Of a stretch of 64,000 nucleotides of DNA, positions 15,276 through 24,009 are shown piece after piece. Source of the DNA: Heyndrickxia shackletonii. Lineage in GTDB: Bacteria > Bacillota > Bacilli > Bacillales > Bacillaceae_C. Made by a program: the position numbers and the translations under genes. The notes under the pieces were generated by a model. The model saw nothing but the letters and a program-made list of their open reading frames with translations, made no database searches and was not told the DNA's origin. How positions within the stretch are numbered: the first letter of the stretch is position 1; each line of letters opens with the position of its first letter. The stretch lies in contig NZ_LJJC01000004.1 in NCBI RefSeq assembly GCF_001420715.1, forward strand, positions 2,217,908 to 2,281,907, given 5' to 3'.

Positions 15276-17261
15276 ATGGTGATAAAAATAAGTTCAATAC
15301 CGTGTCCAGCAGAGTTTGATTTACATCTTTTTCATGAAGGCACTCTTTATGAAGGGTATAAAATATTTGGTGCACATCTAACCGAACTAGAAGAAATAAA
15401 AGGAGTTCGCTTTTTAGTTTGGGCACCAAATGCCCTAAGTGTCTCAGTAGTAGGAGATTTCAATGGTTGGGATGGTTCCAGGCATAAAATGGAACGAATT
15501 CAGCATTCTGGAACATGGGCTTTGTTTATACCTGAATTGAGAGAAGGTGATTTTTATAAGTATGAAATACATACTGCACATGGTGAAAAAATATTAAAAG
15601 CGGATCCGTTTGCCTTTTACTCTGAAAAACGACCAAACACTGCATCCATTATCTACACACTAAACAAATATGAATGGCAAGATCAAAAATGGATGGAAAC
15701 TAGAAAGAAGAAGGACATCTACCATAAACCTATGCTCATTTACGAAGTACATCTCGGCTCATGGAGAAAAAAGGCAAATGGGGATTTTTACAGCTATATG
15801 GAACTTGTCGATTCCTTGCTAAATCATGTCATTCAAAGTGGTTTTACCCATATCGAAATCATGCCTATCATGGAACACCCATTTGATCGCTCATGGGGAT
15901 ATCAAATAACCGGATATTTTTCTGCAACGAGCCGTTATGGTACACCAGAAGAATTAATGTATTTCATTGACCAATGTCATCAAAGGGGGATCGGAGTAAT
16001 TTTAGATTGGGTTCCGGTTCATTTTTGCAAAGATGCGCATGGTTTAGGACGCTTTGACGGTACTCCTTTATATGAGTCTTTTGATCCTTTAAAAGCGGAA
16101 AGGCCAAATTGGGGTACCTATAATTTTGATTTTGAAAAGCCCGAGGTTCGTAGTTTCCTTCTATCCAATGCCATGTTTTGGCTTGATGTTTATCATGTTG
16201 ACGGTTTTCGAATAGATGCCGTTTCATCCATGATTTATTTGAATCATGATAATCATGTAAATGTAACATTAAAAAATAAAAATGGCGGAGAGGAGAACCT
16301 GGCGGCCATTCAATTTATAAAATCCTTGAATGAAGCAGTTTTTCAAAAGCATCCAGGGATTTTAATGATGGCAGAAGAAGCAACTGCTTATCCGCTTGTA
16401 AGTAAACCAACTTACTCCGGTGGCCTCGGCTTTAATTATAAATGGAATATGGGATGGGCAAATGATATTTTGCGCTATATGCAGCTGGACATGCACGAAA
16501 GGCAATTTCATCATGACTTACTTACCTTTTCCTTTTTTTACACCTTTTCTGAAAACTTTGTACTTCCATTTTCTCATGATGAAGTCGTGTATGGAAAGCG
16601 ATCATTATTGAACAAAATGCCAGGTAATTATGAACAGAAATTTGCCAATCTTCGCTTACTTTATGGTTATTACATGACCCATCCCGGGAAAAAGCTCTTA
16701 TTTATGGGCTCAGAGTTTGCTCAGTTTGACGAATGGAAGGATTTAACTGAGTTGGATTGGAATCTATTTGATTATGAATCTCATTCTAAATTTTACCATT
16801 ATCTTGTTCAATTGAATTATTTTTACAAAAATGTGTCGTGTTTGTGGAGACTGGATCATGAATCAGACGGTTTTGAATGGGTGGACCCGAATAATAAAAC
16901 GCAGAGTATCATAGTTTTTATTAGAAAAGGAAAACGCAAAGGAGATTATTGTATTGTTGTATGTAATTTTTCAGATACCCCATATAATGGCTTTCGTATT
17001 GGGGTTCCGTCGTATGGAAACTACCTAGAAGTATTTAACAGTGATGATCGCTCATTTGGAGGGTCTGGACAATGTAATGAGCAGCGGTTACAAGCAGAAA
17101 GAGCACCTTTTCATCATCAACCATATAGTATGGAGATTACTGTCCCTTCACTTGGAATGACCATATTCATGAAGGAAACAAAAAAGCGACGGAAGGATGT
17201 TATGGATAATGGGATCAAAAAAATGGATAGCCATGTTATTAGCGGGAGGGCAGGGAACTAG
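15276..17261 (+). CDS. glgB: 1,4-alpha-glucan branching enzyme
   Basis: 661 aa. It transfers glucan segments to make alpha-1,6 branches in glycogen. An N-terminal CBM48/isoamylase-N domain is followed by a GH13 barrel with DWVPVHF, the nucleophile D314 in FRIDAV, the acid/base E367 in MAEEAT and PFSHDEV. It is about 30 residues longer than the B. subtilis enzyme: a basic tail ([13 protein letters not shown]) runs past the usual end and overlaps the start of glgC by about 53 bp. The start ATG follows GGAGGTGA. It is first in glgBCDA. Confidence 0.95.
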   Translation: MVIKISSIPCPAEFDLHLFHEGTLYEGYKIFGAHLTELEEIKGVRFLVWAPNALSVSVVGDFNGWDGSRHKMERIQHSGTWALFIPELREGDFYKYEIHTAHGEKILKADPFAFYSEKRPNTASIIYTLNKYEWQDQKWMETRKKKDIYHKPMLIYEVHLGSWRKKANGDFYSYMELVDSLLNHVIQSGFTHIEIMPIMEHPFDRSWGYQITGYFSATSRYGTPEELMYFIDQCHQRGIGVILDWVPVHFCKDAHGLGRFDGTPLYESFDPLKAERPNWGTYNFDFEKPEVRSFLLSNAMFWLDVYHVDGFRIDAVSSMIYLNHDNHVNVTLKNKNGGEENLAAIQFIKSLNEAVFQKHPGILMMAEEATAYPLVSKPTYSGGLGFNYKWNMGWANDILRYMQLDMHERQFHHDLLTFSFFYTFSENFVLPFSHDEVVYGKRSLLNKMPGNYEQKFANLRLLYGYYMTHPGKKLLFMGSEFAQFDEWKDLTELDWNLFDYESHSKFYHYLVQLNYFYKNVSCLWRLDHESDGFEWVDPNNKTQSIIVFIRKGKRKGDYCIVVCNFSDTPYNGFRIGVPSYGNYLEVFNSDDRSFGGSGQCNEQRLQAERAPFHHQPYSMEITVPSLGMTIFMKETKKRRKDVMDNGIKKMDSHVISGRAGN

Positions 17262-18366
17262 ATTAGGAGAATTAACGGAGACACTCGCAAAGCCTGCAGT
17301 ACCATTTGGTGGAAAATATCGAATTATCGATTTTACATTAAGCAATTGCACTCATTCCGGAATTGATACAGTAGGAGTTTTAACACAGTATGAACCTCAT
17401 TTATTAAATGATTATGTAGGAAATGGAAGAGCATGGGATTTAGATCGCAATTTTGGAGGGGTAACAGTCCTTCCGCCTTATTGGGGAAAAGATGGAGGAA
17501 AGTGGTATAAAGGTACAGCAAATGCCGTGTATCAAAATATTCATTATATTAACCAATATAATCCTGAATACGTTCTTGTTATTTCCGGAGATCACATTTA
17601 CAAAATGGATTATAATCGCTTACTGGAGTATCACATCGAGAAAGGCTCACAGGCAACGATTGCCGTTATTCAAGTTCCTTGGCAAGAGGCAAGTCGTTTC
17701 GGAATTATGAATACAAGTGAATCGAAAAAGATTCTGGAATTTGAAGAAAAACCGCCATTTCCGAAGAACAACCTAGCCTCTATGGGGGTATACCTATTTA
17801 ATTGGAAATTATTAAAGCAATATTTAATACAGGATGAGGAAGATGCTACGTCATCCAACGATTTTGGCAAAAATATTATTCCGAAAATGCTGGCCGATAG
17901 GGTTAATATGTACGCATATCAATTTAACGGTTATTGGAAGGATGTCGGAACTGTTCGCAGTTTATGGGAAGCACATATGGATCTATTAGGTGATACACCA
18001 GCCTTTTCCTTAAACGATTCCCGGTGGAATATTTATGCAGGTAATGCGAACCATCCACCGCAATTTATTTCAGCAGAAGGAGTTGTAAAGCAATCTTTGG
18101 TGAATGAAGGGTGCAGTATCTATGGGCAAGTAGAGCATTCCATTTTATCTTATAATGTCCAGGTTGGATATGGATCTATTATTAATCATTCGGTCATTAT
18201 GCCAGACGTGACAATTGGTAATAACGTAACTATTAACCGAGCTATTATTGCATCCAATACGGTTATTGAAGATGGTGCTGTAATTGGTTCTGCAAACGAA
18301 CATGATGAAATTACATTAATTGGCGATAATCAAAGAATTTCTTTCCAATTGAAAGAAGTACTTTGA
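17209..18366 (+). CDS. glgC: Glucose-1-phosphate adenylyltransferase, catalytic subunit
   Basis: 385 aa. It makes ADP-glucose from glucose-1-phosphate and ATP, the committed step of bacterial glycogen synthesis. The nucleotide-binding loop is [14 protein letters not shown], followed by [25 protein letters not shown] and a C-terminal left-handed beta-helix ([16 protein letters not shown]). ATG at 17209 is chosen because it gives the family start [14 protein letters not shown]; ATG at 17197 is also possible. It overlaps glgB in another frame and is followed 20 bp later by glgD. Confidence 0.95.
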   Translation: MGSKKWIAMLLAGGQGTRLGELTETLAKPAVPFGGKYRIIDFTLSNCTHSGIDTVGVLTQYEPHLLNDYVGNGRAWDLDRNFGGVTVLPPYWGKDGGKWYKGTANAVYQNIHYINQYNPEYVLVISGDHIYKMDYNRLLEYHIEKGSQATIAVIQVPWQEASRFGIMNTSESKKILEFEEKPPFPKNNLASMGVYLFNWKLLKQYLIQDEEDATSSNDFGKNIIPKMLADRVNMYAYQFNGYWKDVGTVRSLWEAHMDLLGDTPAFSLNDSRWNIYAGNANHPPQFISAEGVVKQSLVNEGCSIYGQVEHSILSYNVQVGYGSIINHSVIMPDVTIGNNVTINRAIIASNTVIEDGAVIGSANEHDEITLIGDNQRISFQLKEVL

Positions 18367-18386
18367 AACGTATGAAGGGACGATGA

Positions 18387-19496
18387 ATGTTGGATAGTGT
18401 AGTTGGAATTATAAATCTTATAAATGAAAAGAATTTTTTAAAGGAATTAACATACAATCGTTGCTTAGCCTCCGTCCCTTTTGCCGGACGCTACCGTCTT
18501 ATAGATTTTACGTTATCCAATTTTATCCATGCAGGGGTAAAATCTGTCGCTGTTTTTACTAAGGAAAAATACCGGTCTGTAATGGATCATTTAGGATCCG
18601 GTAAGGAATGGGATCTCGACCGCCGTACAGGGGGATTATTTATTTTACCTCCGATTCACCCGGAAAAAGAAATAAAAGGGGATCTTCAGCAGTTTCAAGA
18701 CCATATTGAATTTTTTCAGCGTTCGGCAGCAGATACAGTAATCATTACACCTGGACACCAAGTTTGTAAAATGGACTTTACGGAGATTATTCGTGAGCAT
18801 CGCAATAAGAAAGCAGATATAACGGTAGTGTACAAAAAATATGATGGAACGCCTGTACAAAAACCGATGTATCACCGCTGCAGTATCGATAAAACAGGCG
18901 TTATTAGCGATATTGATTTATATACATTTCCGCGCCATGGCCAAGACATATGTTTAGAAACCTATATTATTAATAAATATATTTTAATAGATTTAATAAA
19001 AAAGTGTACGGAAAATGATGAATATGACTTTTTAAAAGATATTGTGAAAGCAAACTTGAATAAATTAATGATTACCGGCTATGAATTCGTGGGCAGTTTG
19101 CCGTTTATTCATTCTATTGAAAGCTTTCACGATAGTAATATGGCATTTCTTAATAGGGATATTGCAAGTTCCTTTTTCCGTGATAATTGGGCAGTTTATA
19201 CGAAGATTAAGCACGAAGCACCTGCTAAATATTCCGCCTCCTCCTGTGTTTCGAATTCACTAATTGCAAATGGTTGTGAAATCGAAGGAACAGTCGAAAA
19301 CAGCATCATATTTCGCGGAGTAAAAGTGAAAAAGGGTGCCGTCGTAAAAAACAGCATCATTATGCAAAAGGGTGAAATTGAAGAAGGTGCATTTGTAGAT
19401 AATGTGATTTCGGATAAACAGGCAAAAATCACAAAGGATCGAGTCGTAACTGGCGACCACCGGCCAAGAGTCATTAAAAAGGCAGAAATTATTTAA
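18387..19496 (+). CDS. glgD: Glucose-1-phosphate adenylyltransferase, GlgD subunit
   Basis: 369 aa. Homologous to GlgC over its length (VPFAGRYRLIDFTLSNF, beta-helix repeats such as ENSIIFRGVKVKKGAVV) but without the GGQGTRL nucleotide loop, as is normal for GlgD. In Bacillus and Geobacillus the GlgCD pair forms a heterotetramer in which GlgD raises activity. It lies between glgC and glgA (13 bp to glgA). Confidence 0.94.
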   Translation: MLDSVVGIINLINEKNFLKELTYNRCLASVPFAGRYRLIDFTLSNFIHAGVKSVAVFTKEKYRSVMDHLGSGKEWDLDRRTGGLFILPPIHPEKEIKGDLQQFQDHIEFFQRSAADTVIITPGHQVCKMDFTEIIREHRNKKADITVVYKKYDGTPVQKPMYHRCSIDKTGVISDIDLYTFPRHGQDICLETYIINKYILIDLIKKCTENDEYDFLKDIVKANLNKLMITGYEFVGSLPFIHSIESFHDSNMAFLNRDIASSFFRDNWAVYTKIKHEAPAKYSASSCVSNSLIANGCEIEGTVENSIIFRGVKVKKGAVVKNSIIMQKGEIEEGAFVDNVISDKQAKITKDRVVTGDHRPRVIKKAEII

Positions 19497-19509
19497 TGGA
19501 GGTCGGGAG

Positions 19510-20955
19510 ATGAATATATTATTTGCTGCATCAGAATGTGTACCTTTTATCAAAACGGGCGGTCTTGGTGATGTAATAGGGGCTCTGCCAAAAGCGTTGA
19601 AAAAACAAGGCATCGGTGTAAGTGTGATTTTGCCGAAATACGGTGATTTGTCCAATCATTTTAAAGAACAGATGGTACTATTGGAAAGCATCGAGGTCCC
19701 AGTCGGATGGAGACGCGCGTTTTGTGGGATTGAGCTAATAGAAAATGATGGAATTCACTACTATTTTCTTGATAATGAATATTATTTTAAAAGACATGGG
19801 AGCTATGGATTCTTTGATGATGGTGAACGCTTTGCCTTTTTTTCAAGAGCTGTGTTAGAAGCAATTCCCTTTTTAAGAGATAAGCCAGATATCATTCATT
19901 GCCATGATTGGCAAACAGGTCCAATCAGTGTTTTGTTGAAAGCACACTATAAAAATCATCCTTTATATAAAAATATTAAGACTGTATTTACCATCCACAA
20001 TTTACGCTATCAAGGCAATTATCCAAAAACAGTGTTGGCAGATTTGTTAGATTTAAGTGAATTGTATTTTCATATGGACGGAATGGAATATCACGGGAAT
20101 GTCAGTTATTTAAAAGCTGGCCTTGCTTATGCAGATTATTTGACAACGGTAAGTCCGAAATATGCAGAAGAAATTCAAATGCCATATTACGGTGAAGGAT
20201 TAGATGGCTTCCTGCGAAAACAAGGTAATCATCTAATTGGGATCATTAATGGATTAGATTATGAATTATATAATCCTAAAACGGATGAACATATTTTTAC
20301 AAGGTTTGCAGATTATGATGAAAAAATGCTGAACAAGGCAAAGCTGCAGGAAGAATTATCTTTGTCAGTTAATCAGGAAATTCCTGTCATCTCAATGGTT
20401 ACAAGACTAGTAGAGCAAAAGGGAATTGACTTAGTTTTACGTGTAATACATGAAATCATGAGTCTAAATGTTCACTTGATTATACTGGGAACTGGTGAGG
20501 AACGATATGAAAATGCCTTTAAGCAGCTTGCCGAAAAGTATCAAGGTAAAATATCCTATCATCCTTATTTTAACGAAGTCCTAGCCAGAAAAATTTATGC
20601 GGGTTCTGATCTATTTTTAATGCCGTCACAGTTTGAGCCATGCGGAATTGGGCAGCTATTAGCAATGAGATATGGCACCTTGCCAATTGTAAGGGAAACC
20701 GGCGGTCTATCTGATACAGTAATTCCTTTCAATGAGTTTACGAATGAGGGCTATGCCTTTAGTTTCCAGCACTACAATGCCCATGATATGCTATACACGA
20801 TAGAAAGGGCAGTTTGGTTATTTCGGTTCCAGCCAAATAAGTGGAGAGAATTAGTTGGTCGGGTCATGCACCTTGATTTTAGCTGGGAAGCTTCATCAGA
20901 GCAATATAAAGCTATTTACGAAGGGCTTTTGCAGAATAAGTTGGTGCGAATATAA
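19510..20955 (+). CDS. glgA: Glycogen synthase
   Basis: 481 aa GT5 glycosyltransferase that extends alpha-1,4-glucan from ADP-glucose. Motifs are KTGGLGDVIG (15-24) in the N-terminal Rossmann domain, the conserved LVEQKGIDLV region, and PSQFEPCGIGQLLAMRYGTLP near the C-terminus. It is the last gene of the operon. In B. subtilis glgP follows; here a terminator and a repeat array follow instead. Start ATG after GGAGGTCGGGAG. Confidence 0.96.
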   Translation: MNILFAASECVPFIKTGGLGDVIGALPKALKKQGIGVSVILPKYGDLSNHFKEQMVLLESIEVPVGWRRAFCGIELIENDGIHYYFLDNEYYFKRHGSYGFFDDGERFAFFSRAVLEAIPFLRDKPDIIHCHDWQTGPISVLLKAHYKNHPLYKNIKTVFTIHNLRYQGNYPKTVLADLLDLSELYFHMDGMEYHGNVSYLKAGLAYADYLTTVSPKYAEEIQMPYYGEGLDGFLRKQGNHLIGIINGLDYELYNPKTDEHIFTRFADYDEKMLNKAKLQEELSLSVNQEIPVISMVTRLVEQKGIDLVLRVIHEIMSLNVHLIILGTGEERYENAFKQLAEKYQGKISYHPYFNEVLARKIYAGSDLFLMPSQFEPCGIGQLLAMRYGTLPIVRETGGLSDTVIPFNEFTNEGYAFSFQHYNAHDMLYTIERAVWLFRFQPNKWRELVGRVMHLDFSWEASSEQYKAIYEGLLQNKLVRI

Positions 20956-20972
20956 TATTGGATCGGTTGGAC

Positions 20973-21004
20973 ATGTGCGAAGCTGCTTTCGTGCATTTTT
21001 TTTT
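20973..21004 (+). terminator. Terminator of the glgBCDA operon
   Basis: ATGTGCGAA pairs with TTCGTGCAT (two G-U pairs), followed by nine T. Confidence 0.8.
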
Positions 21005-21037
21005 ATGGTTCATGTTAATTTCCTGGTTATCCCAGAT

Positions 21038-21235
21038 AAAGGACAATACACGTGTAAAATAATCAAATATTGTTCTTAAGCTCCGTCAAAAGGACAACTC
21101 ACCCGGAAATCACCTCAAACTTGTCCTTTAGAGCTAGTCAAGGACATTTCACTGTGAAAGCAATTTCTACTTGATCTTTAGAATTAGTCAAAAGGAAATC
21201 AGCAAACATTTGTTCTTTATGCACTACCAAGTAAT
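21038..21235. repeat. Degenerate tandem hairpin repeat, about 51-bp unit
   Basis: Four diverged units begin with (A)AAGGACAA-like sequence; the GGAC/GGAA positions are 21041, 21092, 21142 and 21194, giving periods of 51, 50 and 52 bp. Within a unit, AAAGGACAA near the start is the reverse complement of TTGTCCTTT near the end (for example 21089-21097 with 21121-21129), so each unit can fold into a hairpin. TCAC follows the opening element in several units, and units are joined by AGCTAGTC-like linkers. It fills most of the 410-bp gap between glgA and the ycgG-like gene. Confidence 0.7.
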
Positions 21236-21365
21236 TATCCAAACTTGTCCCAATTTCTAACTGTTTACGAAAAGAAAGCAATTGCCTATATGAGTTCATC
21301 TAAAAATCTAGGACAGTCACCCACTCCTTCAACTTTTAATAAGGTAAAGGGGGAGGTATGTGCCG

Positions 21366-22100
21366 ATGGTTATCTTATATGATCAAGATATATTATTAGC
21401 CTCATTGGACAAATGGCAACAAGATGCTTTTCTTGCTTTTGATGAGAAGATTACACATAAAACATTAAAATTCCCATGTATTCCAGCTTATCAAGGATAT
21501 AAATTAAACCACATGAGATTTGGCTTTGCAAGTGATCCGAGGAAAGAGAAGGCTTCGTTTGAATTAGCCGAATTATTAAAAACCTACGGTGAAGCTTCAA
21601 GAGAGATGGGAATATATACAGCCCTTATTATCTTTTTTGAGACGCCGCTGAAGCTGCAAAGTAATTACACGGTAAATGATTTTGAACAGCTTTTTTGGGG
21701 GCTATTAAACCGAGTAAGCACATTGGATGAAGAGGAATGGGTTGAAACGATTTCCCCTGATCCAAATGATCCTACTTGGGAATTTTGCTATAATAACGAA
21801 CGGTATTTTATTTATTGTGCAACACCTGCTCATGAAAAAAGGAAAAGCAGACATTTTCCATACTTTATGCTGGCAATTACCCCTAGGTGGGTACTTGATG
21901 AATTTAGTTCTTCTATTGCTAAAGCGAATAAAATGAAAAAAATCATCCGTGCTCGTTTGGAGGAATATGATAATGCCCCGCCACATCCTGATTTAAAATG
22001 GTACGGTCAAAATGATAATTTTGAATGGAAGCAATATTATTTGCGAGATGATGATACTTCCTTACCTTCCTGTCCATTTAGGAAATTCTGGAAGAATTAA
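21366..22100 (+). CDS. YqcI/YcgG-family protein
   Basis: 244 aa. It has the family marks FPCIPAYQG near the N-terminus, HMRFGF, the central FETP segment, and the C-terminal HPDLKWYG...EWKQYYLRDDD...CPF signature shared with B. subtilis YqcI and YcgG. The family is cytosolic and its reaction is unknown. ATG at 21366 is preferred to GTG at 21360 because GGGGGAGG is then about 8 bp away. It has its own strong terminator. Confidence 0.82.
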   Translation: MVILYDQDILLASLDKWQQDAFLAFDEKITHKTLKFPCIPAYQGYKLNHMRFGFASDPRKEKASFELAELLKTYGEASREMGIYTALIIFFETPLKLQSNYTVNDFEQLFWGLLNRVSTLDEEEWVETISPDPNDPTWEFCYNNERYFIYCATPAHEKRKSRHFPYFMLAITPRWVLDEFSSSIAKANKMKKIIRARLEEYDNAPPHPDLKWYGQNDNFEWKQYYLRDDDTSLPSCPFRKFWKN

Positions 22101-22133
22101 AAAACACCTATTAATCAAATTAGGTGTTTTTTT
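22101..22133 (+). terminator. Intrinsic terminator of the ycgG-like gene
   Basis: AAAACACCTA and TAGGTGTTTT form the stem, followed by further T. It starts directly at the stop codon. Confidence 0.9.
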
Positions 22134-22223
22134 CTTTACGGAGAATAAATACATAGATGATTTTTTGATGTGTATTTTTTTTACAATGTAAACGTTAGAT
22201 TTCGTAAAGATTATGGTACTCTT

Positions 22224-22258
22224 ATGTTATCTAATTTTAGTTGAGAGGTAGATAACAT
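22224..22258 (+). promoter_or_regulatory. Inverted repeat enclosing the fetA ribosome site
   Basis: ATGTTATCTA (22224-22233) and TAGATAACAT (22249-22258) are perfect 10-bp arms. The loop contains the ribosome site GAGAGG (22243-22248), and the right arm includes the first two bases of the fetA start codon. It could be an mRNA hairpin limiting initiation or a dyad operator for a metal-sensing repressor. Confidence 0.6.
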
Positions 22259-23000
22259 GTTGGAATCGAATACTGTGGAATTGAGGGGAGTTTCTAAGTC
22301 TTTTTCCACAAATGGGAAGGTTGAACGAGTGCTTAACCATATCAATGGAACTATTGAAAATGGTTCAATTGTTACGATCCTTGGGCCATCTGGATCTGGT
22401 AAAAGTACGATTTTATCCATGTGTAATTTATTATTAACTCCAGACGAAGGGGACGTTTTCATCTACGGCAAGGAAGTAAGAAATTGGAATATCCCGGAAT
22501 TAAGACAGACGGTAGGAATTGCTTTTCAAGCCGCACCGATGATACCCGGAACAGTTCTAGATAATTTGCTACTTCCTGCAAGTATTCATCAAATGAATAT
22601 AGACCATCCTGAACAATTTCTTGAAAAAGTCAGTCTTCCAGAGTCCTTGTTACATAAAAATGTTCAAGATCTATCAGGCGGGCAAAGGCAACGATTGGGA
22701 TTGGCGAGAACATTAGTGAATCGTCCTTCTATCTTATTACTTGATGAGATTACTTCCGCATTGGATCCTAGCTCCGTTAGGGAAATTGAGCATTTGATAT
22801 TAAATTTACATAAAGAAGAGAATACAACCATCCTTTGGGTTACTCATGATTTAGATCAAGCGAGAAGAGTGGGAACACACAGCTGGTTGATTGTGAACGG
22901 GGAACTGGTCGAACATAGCCCGACAGAATCGTTTTTCACCACCCCAAAAGACGATAGAACAAAGCAATTCCTGGCAAAGGGGATGACGGATTTACCATGA
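22257..23000 (+). CDS. fetA: ABC transporter ATPase, FetA/YbbL type
   Basis: 247 aa nucleotide-binding subunit. Walker A is GPSGSGKST, the signature is LSGGQRQRLGLARTL, Walker B is ILLLDEIT and the switch histidine is in VTHD. With the downstream FetB-type permease it forms the FetAB exporter, linked in E. coli to iron export and oxidative-stress resistance. The stop overlaps the permease start by 4 bp. The start ATG lies at the edge of an inverted repeat. Regulation by iron or manganese is possible but not visible beyond that dyad. Confidence 0.85.
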   Translation: MLESNTVELRGVSKSFSTNGKVERVLNHINGTIENGSIVTILGPSGSGKSTILSMCNLLLTPDEGDVFIYGKEVRNWNIPELRQTVGIAFQAAPMIPGTVLDNLLLPASIHQMNIDHPEQFLEKVSLPESLLHKNVQDLSGGQRQRLGLARTLVNRPSILLLDEITSALDPSSVREIEHLILNLHKEENTTILWVTHDLDQARRVGTHSWLIVNGELVEHSPTESFFTTPKDDRTKQFLAKGMTDLP

Positions 23001-23755
23001 ATACACTAGCGCTTTTTCTTAGCTTTGGTTTTGTATTTGCTGCTCTCATTCTATCAAAATCGTTTAAATTAGGACTGGGAAAAGACCTTTTAATTACATC
23101 TGTCCGTGCAACCATTCAATTGTTAATTATTGGGTATGTATTAAAATTAGTTTTTGGATTAAATCATCCAATTGCTATTATCATCATGCTTCTAGCCATG
23201 ATTTATGTAGCTGCTAGAAATGCTGTAAAACGTGCAAAAGGTTTACGTCATATTACGTGGAAAATTTTTATTACGATTTTAGCAGTGGAATCGATAACGA
23301 TGGCATTTCTACTCGGTGTTCATATAATCCCTGCTACACCGCAGTATATTATCCCCATAAGCGGTATGGTTATCGGAAACTCGATGGTCATTGCAAGCTT
23401 GTATTTAAATCGTTTAAAGGCAGATTTAAATTTAAGAAAACAAGAGGTCATTTTACTGTTGTCTTTAGGCAGTACACCAAAGCAAGCAATTTTTCCGATT
23501 ATTAAAGAATCGATTCGATCTAGCCTAATCCCAACGATAGAAAGCCAAAGAACAATTGGTTTGGTTCAATTGCCTGGCATGATGACGGGGCAAATTGTTG
23601 CTGGGGCAGATCCAATTCACGCTGTGAGGCTCCAGCTGCTTATTGTCTTTATGATTATGGCTGCAGCTGCTTTTACCGGAATTATTTTGGGATTATTGAT
23701 TTACCCTAGTTTATTTAATAAATATCAGCAATTGGTGATAGAAGACTGGAATTAA
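22997..23755 (+). CDS. fetB: ABC exporter permease, FetB/UPF0014 family
   Basis: 252 aa with about seven membrane helices and the UPF0014 signatures SVRATIQLLIIGYVL, PISGMVIGNSM and GLVQLPGMMTGQI(V)AGADP. It is the membrane half of the FetAB-type exporter and is translationally coupled to the ATPase gene. Substrate assignment (iron) is by family homology. Confidence 0.87.
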   Translation: MNTLALFLSFGFVFAALILSKSFKLGLGKDLLITSVRATIQLLIIGYVLKLVFGLNHPIAIIIMLLAMIYVAARNAVKRAKGLRHITWKIFITILAVESITMAFLLGVHIIPATPQYIIPISGMVIGNSMVIASLYLNRLKADLNLRKQEVILLLSLGSTPKQAIFPIIKESIRSSLIPTIESQRTIGLVQLPGMMTGQIVAGADPIHAVRLQLLIVFMIMAAAAFTGIILGLLIYPSLFNKYQQLVIEDWN

Positions 23756-23772
23756 TTATATAGATAATTTAC

Positions 23773-23803
23773 AAAGCACTTGGATAAACCATGTGCTTTT
23801 TTT
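23773..23803 (+). terminator. Terminator of fetAB
   Basis: AAAGCACTTGG and CCATGTGCTTT (one mismatch) are followed by a T run. Confidence 0.8.
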
Positions 23804-24009
23804 CATGAGCTTATCTGTCATTTGTTTAAATTTCGGGAAATAATTTGCGGGTGGTAAATAGTCCAGTGACTTTTTGCTTAGTTACTTATCGGAGTAAATT
23901 ATAGCAATATAATATCACGCAGAAGTTTTATTATTTTGAAAAATGGGTAAATAAATTGGAAGTTATTATAAAATAATATTTTTCACAACATTTGAAAGGG
24001 GTATGTTAC

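Noticed and set aside
15103-15429. 108-residue minus-strand frame at the glgB start
   Set aside because: Covers the glgB ribosome site and start; no start signal of its own.
18645-18875. 76-residue minus frame in glgD
   Set aside because: Shadow of glgD.
21038-21235. CRISPR array
   Set aside because: Units are too degenerate, have no unique spacers between identical repeats, and no cas genes are nearby.
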